In this document: positions 16,068 to 22,472 of the stretch, one piece after another | Numbering within the stretch: position 1 is the first letter of the stretch | Layout of the letters: each line of letters starts with the position of its first letter | Assembly (NCBI RefSeq): GCF_000430765.1 | Contig: NZ_AUMQ01000043.1 | Span: 1 to 42,800, forward strand | Direction: 5' to 3' | From: Peribacillus kribbensis DSM 17871 | Lineage (GTDB): Bacteria; Bacillota; Bacilli; Bacillales; DSM-1321 | DNA length: 42,800 nucleotides | The notes under the pieces: generated by a model | What the model saw: only the letters and a program-made list of their open reading frames with translations | Told to the model about the DNA's origin: nothing | The model's database searches: none | Translations under genes and position numbers: made by a program

Positions 16068-16096
16068 AGGAGCGGCCTTATGGGTCGTTTTTTTAT
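16068..16096 (+). terminator. Weak intrinsic terminator after the Nudix gene
   Basis: AGCGGCC and GGGTCGT pair with two wobbles around a TTAT loop and are followed by seven U. Confidence 0.6.
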
Positions 16097-16220
16097 GGAA
16101 ACAATCGGGGGTAAACGAGACAGTAAATTGTTGTAGTAATTAGTACCATAAAATAAAAATATTACATAATATGATATAATTATACTAGATACACACTTAT
16201 TGGTACGGGAGAGACGCGGA

Positions 16221-17883
16221 ATGATTACTAGAGTAAAAGAACTGTTTAATGACAGTTCCAAAGACCTGAAGAAATTACAAAAACAGGTTTCTCAAGTGAA
16301 TAAACTAGAATCTAAATATGAGAAGTTTTCTGATGAAGAGTTAAGAGGAATGAAGGATCATTTCATAGAGCTTCTGGGGCAGGGAAAAGCCCTGGAGGAT
16401 ATAAGTATAGATGCATTTGCTGTGGTCCGGGAGGCGGCTAAGCGGGTCCTTGGCCTACGTCATTATGATGTGCAGCTGATCGGGGGCTTTGTGCTGAATG
16501 AGGGAGCATCGCCCAGATGAATACAGGGGAAGGAAAGACCCTGGTCGCGACCCTGCCGAGTTATCTGCATGCCCTTGAGGGGAAGGCGTCCATATCATTA
16601 CGGCCAATGAATATCTTGCGCGCCGTGATAAGGAGCTGATGGGCAGTGTTCATGAATTCCTGGGACTGACTGTGGGTCTGAATATTTCACAGGTTTCCCC
16701 GGAAGAAAAGGCAGAAGCATATAAAGCGGATATTACATATGGGACGGGAACGGAATTTGGTTTTGATTTCCTCCGCGACAATATGGTATCAAATCTGACA
16801 AGCAAGGTGCAGCGCGGCCATCATTATGCCATCGTGGATGAAGTAGACAGCATCCTGATTGATGAGGCGAAGACGCCGCTCATCATTGCCAGCAAAAACA
16901 GTGATGGAGCGGATCTGTTCAATATTACGGCCGGTATCCTGAAGGAATTCAAGGAAGATGCCGACTATGAAGTGTTCCATGAATCCAAACAGGCCCATTT
17001 GCTTGACCCGGGAGCGGCAAAGATTGAGGCTGCGTTTGGAATCGATAATCTCTATGATGCGGAGCACGGGGAACTTCTTCACCATATCAGCCAGTCGCTC
17101 AGGGCCCAGGTTCTGATGCATAAGGACGTCGATTATATCGTGAAGGAAGGAAAAGTGGTCATTATTGACGGCTTTACCGGCCGGATCATGGAGGGGCGGA
17201 CCTTCAGTGAAGGTCTTCACCAGGCGATCGAGGCAAAAGAGGGGCTTGAGATTTCGGAGGAAAACGAAACACAGGCGACCATCACGATCCAAAACTACTT
17301 CTGCCTCTATGGGACATTATCCGGGATGACAGGAAGCGCAACTCCTTCCAAGACCGAGTTCTGGGAGACGTACCGCTTGAAGGTCATCACCATTCCGACG
17401 AATAAGGATATCCAGAGAATCGATTTGGAGGACCTGGTCTTCCAGCGCACCGAGGATAAGATGAAGAAGATTCTTTCAGAGGTTAAACGCCTGAATAAAG
17501 AAGGACGTCCGGTGCTGATCGAGAATCAGATCAGTGGACTGCAAAAGGAAAAATTGACGGAGCTTATGGCCGGCCTTCCGCGTCTTGCTCCAGGTGAAGT
17601 CAACTTCATCGGAATTGAAGCAGTCTGAACAGGAGATGGTTCGTTTGCCGTCACCGTCCTGATCCGGAACGGAAGTGAAAAGACGATCAAGCTTGAACAG
17701 ATTCCCCTTATTGAGGAGGATGCTGCGGGAGATGTGATCTGTAAAGGAAGCTTCAAACTTGCGGATTTCCAGGTAAAGGGAAACACGAGCAAGCCATGGA
17801 CCTTTATTTTCCCGGCGTCACTCGTAGAAAAACAAAGTCCTGATTTGAGCAGCTGGAAGGTCTATCCGCCGAGTGCACAATAA
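16221..17883 (+). pseudogene. secA2-slaP fusion remnant (accessory Sec / S-layer export)
   Basis: The first 1.3 kb encode the N-terminal part of a SecA ATPase: RVKELFNDSSKDLKKLQKQV, the Walker A (MNTGEGKTL), [35 protein letters not shown] (DEVD box) and the GRPVLI strand. Two one-base deletions (near 16505 and 16582) break the frame between RVLGLRHYDVQLIGGF and [15 protein letters not shown]. Directly after GRPVLI, at about 17520, the sequence jumps to a SLAP domain ([21 protein letters not shown] ... KPWTFIFPASLVE). A TGA at 17626-17628 splits that domain in frame. SecA2 and SlaP normally are separate neighbours that export S-layer proteins in Bacillus; here a deletion removed the SecA2 C-terminal half and the SlaP N-terminal part. 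The product cannot work as a translocase. ATG 16221 has GGGAG upstream. Confidence 0.85.
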
Positions 17884-17900
17884 CTTGATTGGTTTTCGTA

Positions 17901-18007
17901 AACAGCCTTTCTAAAAGATCGAAAATCGTAGGCAGCTGATTGGCTGGTGACAGCAAAGATGGGAGCCGCCTTGCGGAAAGTCATAGAATAGAAGAAATCA
18001 GGCTGTT
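17901..18007 (+). ncRNA. Possible structured RNA or 5' leader element
   Basis: AACAGCCT (17901-17908) pairs with AGGCTGTT (18000-18007), extended by TTCT/AGAA. Inside this stem lie three small hairpins: CGAAAATCG, CAGC-TGATTG-GCTG and CCGC-CTT-GCGG. This closed multi-branch shape is followed 97 nt later by the polysaccharide deacetylase start. I compared it from memory with c-di-GMP, c-di-AMP and ZTP riboswitch cores and found no convincing match. No open frame with a ribosome site covers it. Confidence 0.35.
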
Positions 18008-18103
18008 AGGACAGCTTAAAGTTTCATAACCTGATAACAGAAGCAGTAGTTTAACAGTTTTATAGAGGCAGCATTAAAAAGGAAGAAGGACAGAGCAGGG
18101 GAA

Positions 18104-19249
18104 ATGAGACAAGGAAAATGGTTTAAAGTATGTGTTGTGATGCTGGCCTTGATTGTGGTTTCCGTTATCGGGATACGAATGAAAAACAGCAGTGTACAGG
18201 CAGAAAAACGCTTGGTTCAAGAACAAAACAAACCGCTGGAAAACAAGACGGATGCTACTCACCCGGATCTGTTTGAAAACAATCTGGTGAAGGCAGAGAA
18301 ATCCAGGACGCCCGCACCGGCTCTGGATGAAGGATATGCTGAAGCAGTTTCTGAGCCTGCCAAAGAAAAACCGGCTGTGGCGCCGGCACCTCCAAAGGCG
18401 GCCGAGGCTTCTAAGCCGGCAGCAGAGCCAAAGACACAAGCGGTACAGCCTGCTCAAGAAAAACAAATGGCCGCTGTTCCGAAAGCACATCAGCCCCAGA
18501 AGGAAGAGCCTGCTTTGGACCAGGCCCAAAAGCCTGCCCAGAAAGGGGAACAGGCTCAGAGCGGAGGGCAAAAGCCTGCTTCGGTTCCATCCCAGGTTAA
18601 AGAGCCTGCCCCAAGGCAGCCGGCAAACGTACAGCCTCCTAAAGCCGGCAGTAAAGTCATTTATCTGACCTTCGATGACGGGCCGAGCAGGGATACGCTA
18701 AAGCTCATCGACACGCTCAATGCCTATGGAGTAAAGGGGACTTTCTTTATGCTTGAGCCGAATATGCGCAGCTATCCAGGCACCATTTCTGCCTTGAAAA
18801 AGAATGGAGAAGTTCTTGGCTTGCATGGGGTCACACATGATGCGAAAAAAATCTACAGATCGCCGCAGACGGTCGTCACTGAAATGACGGCCGCCCAGAA
18901 TACGCTAAGAAAAATGACCGGAATCAAAACGAACTTAATCCGCACACCCTACGGCTCTTCTCCTTATATGAAGCCGGATTATATGAAAGCCGTTAACAAC
19001 GCTGGATTCAAATTATGGGACTGGACCATCGACACCAATGACTGGCGATACAAAAACGGAGAATTTGTCAGTAAAACCATCAAAGATCTTGAACACTATC
19101 CATACCGGACTGCTCCTCGTATTCTTCTTATGCACGACAAACAAACAACGATTGCCCATCTTGGCGAGCTTCTCATCTGCCTTAAAAAGAATGGCTATTC
19201 CTTTGGCCTTTTGAATGAAGGCATGAAGCCATACAGCCAGGAACATTAA
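18104..19249 (+). CDS. Polysaccharide deacetylase (peptidoglycan GlcNAc deacetylase type)
   Basis: The 381-residue protein starts with a signal anchor (WFKVCVVMLALIVVSVIGI, residues 5-23), then a Pro/Ala/Lys/Gln-rich linker to about residue 180 that could span the wall, and then a NodB domain. All five NodB motifs are visible: TFDDGP (motif 1), GLHGVTHD (2), RTPYGS (3), DWTIDTNDW (4) and LLMHD (5). It should deacetylate GlcNAc of peptidoglycan or a related glycan outside the membrane, which commonly gives lysozyme resistance. Start ATG 18104 follows AGCAGGGGAA, a modest site. It follows the secA2-slaP remnant; polysaccharide-modifying genes are typical near S-layer loci. Confidence 0.9.
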   Translation: MRQGKWFKVCVVMLALIVVSVIGIRMKNSSVQAEKRLVQEQNKPLENKTDATHPDLFENNLVKAEKSRTPAPALDEGYAEAVSEPAKEKPAVAPAPPKAAEASKPAAEPKTQAVQPAQEKQMAAVPKAHQPQKEEPALDQAQKPAQKGEQAQSGGQKPASVPSQVKEPAPRQPANVQPPKAGSKVIYLTFDDGPSRDTLKLIDTLNAYGVKGTFFMLEPNMRSYPGTISALKKNGEVLGLHGVTHDAKKIYRSPQTVVTEMTAAQNTLRKMTGIKTNLIRTPYGSSPYMKPDYMKAVNNAGFKLWDWTIDTNDWRYKNGEFVSKTIKDLEHYPYRTAPRILLMHDKQTTIAHLGELLICLKKNGYSFGLLNEGMKPYSQEH

Positions 19250-19276
19250 AAGCTCCATTTGAGGGCTTTTTTTTCT
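19247..19276 (+). terminator. Intrinsic terminator after the deacetylase gene
   Basis: AAAAGCTC and GAGGGCTTTT form a bulged stem followed by eight U; it overlaps the stop codon. Confidence 0.7.
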
Positions 19277-19342
19277 GCCGTAAATTAAGGGTTTAGGGTA
19301 CCGCGTAAACAGGAATAGACCCCCTTAAAGGTGATACATCTG

Positions 19343-19561
19343 ATGAAGATTTTCACTCAAGCGCATATTGAACGGTTTATCTTCGAGGCTGCCTTGGTAT
19401 TTTTAGGACATTTCCTGATCTCGCGCGGATTGATTTTTATCGCCAGCAGAAGCAGCCATTTTAAACAGAGATTCTTAAAGGCTTTTCATTCCTTTTTAGG
19501 CTGTGACCTTTTATGGGGTCATCCTTCTATTTTTATTTCTATTCTCCAAGGAAAAATATAA
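19343..19561 (+). CDS. Small hypothetical membrane protein (72 aa)
   Basis: I do not recognise this protein. It has one hydrophobic segment (ALVFLGHFLISRGLIFIA) flanked by basic residues and a second weaker one near the C terminus. ATG 19343 has AAAGGTG 9 nt upstream, and a terminator follows at 19567, which supports a real short gene. The short length and lack of a known family keep confidence low. Confidence 0.45.
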   Translation: MKIFTQAHIERFIFEAALVFLGHFLISRGLIFIASRSSHFKQRFLKAFHSFLGCDLLWGHPSIFISILQGKI

Positions 19562-19566
19562 GGATT

Positions 19567-19597
19567 AAAAAACTCGCTTGACGCGAGTTTTTTCTTA
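19567..19597. terminator. Bidirectional intrinsic terminator
   Basis: AAAAAACTCGC and GCGAGTTTTTT pair perfectly with a TTGAC loop. It separates the small membrane gene from the facing ZIP transporter gene. Confidence 0.9.
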
Positions 19598-20323
19598 CGA
19601 AAAGTGGTCCAGCACGATGGATGCCAGCAGGCCCAGTGCTGTAATCAGCCCTGTTGTAGGACCGCTGTCTTCATACGCTTCAGGCATCATGGTCGAAGCG
19701 ATCATGGCGATGATCCCGCCGCCGGCAAAAGCTGCAATGGCTGCCATGATGGCATCGGACGCTCCATCCAGGAAAAAGTATCCGCTCCAGGAGGCAAACG
19801 TAGAGATGGCCAGCACCATAATCCACATGAGAAAGATTCTTCCTTTTGAATAACCGCTGCTTTTCAGACCAAAAGTGCTTGAAAGTCCTTCAGGAATATT
19901 GCTGATGAAAATAGCCGCTACGAGCAGGAAGCTGACGGTCTGTTTTTCAAGGAGGCTGGCACCAATCATGATAGACTCCGGGATCGCGTCCATGATGGTC
20001 CCGATAAAAATGGCGATCCCCCCGCCTGCCGCCGCTTTTTGTCCCGATCTTTTGCGCTGGGAAGCCCCTCTTTTAGAAACTATGTAATCAAAAAGAGTAA
20101 ACATTACAGCTCCTAATAAAAATCCAATGCTGGTTGCCGTGATTCCTCCCTCATCGAGCGCATCTCCAAGAAGCTCATAGGAGGCCGCCCCGATCAGGAC
20201 TCCTGTGCCAAAGGCCATGATATAGCCAATCAGTTTCTTTCGAATCGGCAAAAACATGGCGCCCAGTGCTCCGAGCAGTACAGCTGATCCTGAAATTCCT
20301 CCCCACAATGCTGCATTCCACAT
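19595..20323 (-). CDS. ZIP-family metal transporter
   Basis: The 242-residue protein has about eight hydrophobic segments and the ZIP signatures: FIGTIMDAIPESIMIGASL in helix 4 (the DxxPE metal site), ISNIPEGLSS in helix 5 (NxPEG) and STMMPEAYE near the end. ZIP proteins move zinc, iron or other divalent metals into the cytoplasm. The start is ATG 20323, because AAAGGAGGGG lies at 20330-20339; the upstream ATG at 20341 falls before that site. It diverges from the Cys-rich copper-storage-like gene, with 117 bp between starts, so both may respond to metals. No metalloregulator operator was recognised between them. Confidence 0.87.
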   Translation of the reverse strand: MWNAALWGGISGSAVLLGALGAMFLPIRKKLIGYIMAFGTGVLIGAASYELLGDALDEGGITATSIGFLLGAVMFTLFDYIVSKRGASQRKRSGQKAAAGGGIAIFIGTIMDAIPESIMIGASLLEKQTVSFLLVAAIFISNIPEGLSSTFGLKSSGYSKGRIFLMWIMVLAISTFASWSGYFFLDGASDAIMAAIAAFAGGGIIAMIASTMMPEAYEDSGPTTGLITALGLLASIVLDHFS

Positions 20324-20440
20324 AGGAACCCCTCCTTTCATCTTTACAACTACCCTCTGTTGGACTTCTACTAAACAACCGGTTTATTTCTAAACTCACA
20401 GGATAAACAGATATAGAGAACCTAAAAAAGGAGGAATTCG

Positions 20441-20770
20441 ATGTCACACGAAAACTATCAATCGCTTATCCAAACTCTGCATGAATGCATGGAGGCGTGC
20501 AATCACTGTTTTGATGCCTGCTTATCGGAGGACTCTGTAAAGATGATGGCGGAATGTATACGATTGGACAGAGAATGCTCGGACTTCTGCGGATTCTTTG
20601 AACAATCCCTGAGCAGAGGAACTCCATTTGTAGCAGAATTAGCCAGAACCTGTACAGCAATCTGCCAGGCATGCGGCAATGAGTGTAAACAGCACGATCA
20701 TGACCACTGCCAGAAATGCGCGGATGCTTGCTTTAAATGTGCAGAAGAATGTATGCGCCTTGCCGCTTAA
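20441..20770 (+). CDS. Four-helix-bundle Cys-rich copper-binding protein (Csp/YhjQ-like)
   Basis: The 109-residue protein has 16 cysteines, most spaced CxxxC or CxxC (HECMEACNHCFDACL; CTAICQACGNECKQ; CQKCADACFKCAEEC) along predicted helices, plus a His-Asp-His-Asp-His patch. This is the pattern of Csp copper-storage proteins and of B. subtilis YhjQ. Such proteins bind many Cu(I) ions inside a four-helix bundle; there is no signal peptide, so it is the cytosolic type. AAAGGAGG lies just upstream of ATG 20441, and a terminator follows. Confidence 0.9.
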   Translation: MSHENYQSLIQTLHECMEACNHCFDACLSEDSVKMMAECIRLDRECSDFCGFFEQSLSRGTPFVAELARTCTAICQACGNECKQHDHDHCQKCADACFKCAEECMRLAA

Positions 20771-20775
20771 TAAGA

Positions 20776-20811
20776 AAACGGGACTGGATTTCATCTAGTT
20801 CCGTTTTTTTA
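20776..20811 (+). terminator. Intrinsic terminator after the Cys-rich gene
   Basis: AACGGGACTGGA and TCTAGTTCCGTT pair with small mismatches and are followed by seven U. Confidence 0.85.
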
Positions 20812-20908
20812 TAGTAACCAGAACAAGGCTGAAAGGAAAATTACTCCTGACACAGATAAAGGAGAGCGGGAAAAATCTGATGGATCGTTACCGATAGCCT
20901 ACTGTAGC

Positions 20909-21480
20909 CTAGGCGGGGGAGGAATCTGGTGGCCCTCCTGGATTTCTGTGAAAATGGAACTCGGTGTCTGGATGCTTTGCTGGCTTGCTCCCAGTGCTTT
21001 TTAACAGAGCTTGAAGGTCCCCTTTTTGTTGCGGGCTGTTTTTCAGATTTCAGCACATAACCCAATTTCCCCCGCTGACTTCAATCGCTGCATGATCAAC
21101 ATCTGAAATATTGGCTACTCCGGCCTGCCGAAGACGTACCTCCAGTTTATCCACAGTAAGCCTCATCCTTTTCAAGTTTCCTTCATTAAGATGACCTTTT
21201 TCAATAACATTGACGGGCCTGCCTTAAATAAGACTCTCACATCCATTTACTTTCAGCCCGAAGAACTCAACCTCCAAAAGCGTTAAAACCAGTACAGCCG
21301 CAATAATCAAAGTTGTACCCAGCCCCTCACAGGCTGTAAGGTGCCGAATGAAATCATGATCACGGATTTTCCGGTATCGTCATTTGCGCCAGTAACCTTC
21401 TGCCGCTGATACGCAGCAGGAAAGTTGCCACAATAAAAATTAATATCATCTGCCCGATCCATGTTACTAGTCAGTGTGTG
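20909..21480 (-). pseudogene. DUF421 (YetF-like) membrane protein, heavily decayed
   Basis: Pieces of one DUF421 protein lie in order on the minus strand in different frames. From the right they read WIGQMILIFIVATFLLRISG-RRLLAQMTIPE, then VIMISFGTL, then TLIIAAVLVLTLLEVEFFGL, KVNGCESLI, a stop, GRPVNVIEKGHLNEGNLKRM, and finally YVLKSEKQPATK and DLQALLKSTGSKP ending at 20909. At least three frameshifts (near 21375, 21325 and 21065-21010) and one in-frame TAA (at about 21223) inactivate it. DUF421 proteins are membrane proteins with a cytoplasmic domain, several linked to sporulation. No other gene is seen in 20812-21600. Confidence 0.75.
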
Positions 21481-21665
21481 CGGATTGTGCGGTGGTTTAT
21501 GCATATTTCTGGAGAATTCATTGGGAGAGGAGCTCCGGCTGATATATAAAGGAAGCTTTTGAAGCAGATACAAGCGGAGAGATTCCCCCCTTTAACATAA
21601 TGAATTCAGCCTGAATATAGTGTGGAAAAGAGTGTGGAAAAGGAAGCAAAGTAGGAGGGATGGAC

Positions 21666-21905
21666 ATGGTTTTATTTGGCCAGACTGTAATCAACTTAGT
21701 CAGCCTCGAGGTTGATGTGATCGATCGAGGGGCTTCATTAACCCTTGGGCCCAATCAGTATGTGGATGTATTAATGTCAAACAAGCAAAACCAGGGATTT
21801 GGCGAGCAAAACGGAACGAATGGAACTGCGGATCATACGGTCATCATATTGAGCGATGAAGATACCAATGACAGCAGCGCCGTAAAAACAAGTGCAGGAG
21901 ATTGA
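21666..21905 (+). CDS. Small protein resembling GerPA/GerPF-type spore proteins
   Basis: The 79-residue protein starts MVLFGQTVINLVSLEVDVID and has GASLTLGPNQYVDVL, then a Gly/Asn/Thr-rich tail (QNGTNGTADHTVIIL, NDSSAVKTSAGD). The V-INxxS..V.....L.L.P pattern recalls GerPA and GerPF, small coat proteins needed for germinant access, but I cannot confirm it by eye. I start at ATG 21666 because AGGAGG at 21653-21658 is 7 nt upstream; the ATG at 21660 is too close. There is no signal peptide, and no other gerP gene is adjacent. Confidence 0.5.
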   Translation: MVLFGQTVINLVSLEVDVIDRGASLTLGPNQYVDVLMSNKQNQGFGEQNGTNGTADHTVIILSDEDTNDSSAVKTSAGD

Positions 21906-21920
21906 ATGGATAATGCCCAC

Positions 21921-22112
21921 TTATCCCCATAGTTGTTCACAGCTGTGGAATATATGTTTGGTTTTCGGCGGCGGCCCTGTGGATTGGGGATAACTTTTTT
22001 ATCATTTATCAAATGAATTGTGCGCAACTTCAGAACGTATTGACTATTTACACACATATCCACAGGCTGCTTCTTGATTACGACTTTCTTAGAACTGGGA
22101 GGATGGGGATAA
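21921..22112. promoter_or_regulatory. Cluster of DnaA-box-like sites
   Basis: Five 9-mers close to the DnaA box TTATCCACA lie in 192 bp: TTATCCCCA at 21921-21929 (+), 21985-21993 (-) and 22104-22112 (-); CAATCCACA at 21978-21986 (-); ATATCCACA at 22056-22064 (+). No dnaA or dnaN gene is near, so this is not the usual oriC. It may be a DnaA-titrating cluster or chance. The region 21906-22239 has no gene I can support. Confidence 0.4.
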
Positions 22113-22239
22113 CTGGGGGCAGACTGTAAATGAACTTGGACGCAGCTGGGTTTCTCGGTATATAAATGGAAATGGAAGCACAGGGAAACAGGCTGAGGCT
22201 GGGAGCGGTGTCCATTAGCGGAGTCCCAAATCCAAGTTA

Positions 22240-22378
22240 GGACAACTTCAGGCGGGAACCGGGGAAAGTAGTCCGAAGGCAGCCAGGGTTCGGACAACTT
22301 CAGGCAGGAACAGAGAGAAGTAGTCCAAAGTAAATAAGAGTCCGGACTACTGCAGCTGGGGATCGATGCAAGGAATCC
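22240..22378. repeat. Three hairpin units with an exact 52-bp period
   Basis: Units start at 22240, 22292 and 22344. The first two run 35 nt: GGACAACTTCAGGC at the left and AAGTAGTCC at the right, which pair (GGACNACTT/AAGTNGTCC). The third begins GGACTACTGCAGC and decays. The block sits downstream of the PBP terminator. The minus-strand open frame across it (21833-22495) lacks a ribosome site and protein-like composition. Confidence 0.75.
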
Positions 22379-22412
22379 AAAACACGATCGAGCTGAAAAC
22401 AAAGGTGCCGCC

Positions 22413-22452
22413 ATAACAAAAGGGATCCAGAATGAAACATTCTGAATCCCTT
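22413..22452 (-). terminator. Intrinsic terminator after the class A PBP gene
   Basis: On the minus strand AAGGGATTCAGAATG and CATTCTGGATCCCTT form a 15-bp stem with one mismatch and a 3-nt loop, followed by TTGTTA. Confidence 0.85.
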
Positions 22453-22472
22453 CCGCCTGAGAATCTGGCTGG

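Noticed and set aside
17901-18007. c-di-GMP, c-di-AMP or ZTP riboswitch
   Set aside because: GAAA loops and a GGGAGCCGCC stretch recall parts of these, but the conserved cores are absent, so I report only an unclassified structured candidate.
21921-22112. Chromosomal replication origin
   Set aside because: DnaA-like boxes are present, but there is no dnaA, dnaN, rpmH or AT-rich unwinding region nearby.
22240-22378. CRISPR array
   Set aside because: There are only three units, they are long self-pairing hairpins without constant short repeats and unique spacers, and no cas gene is present. The 21-bp array at 31570 also fails as CRISPR.
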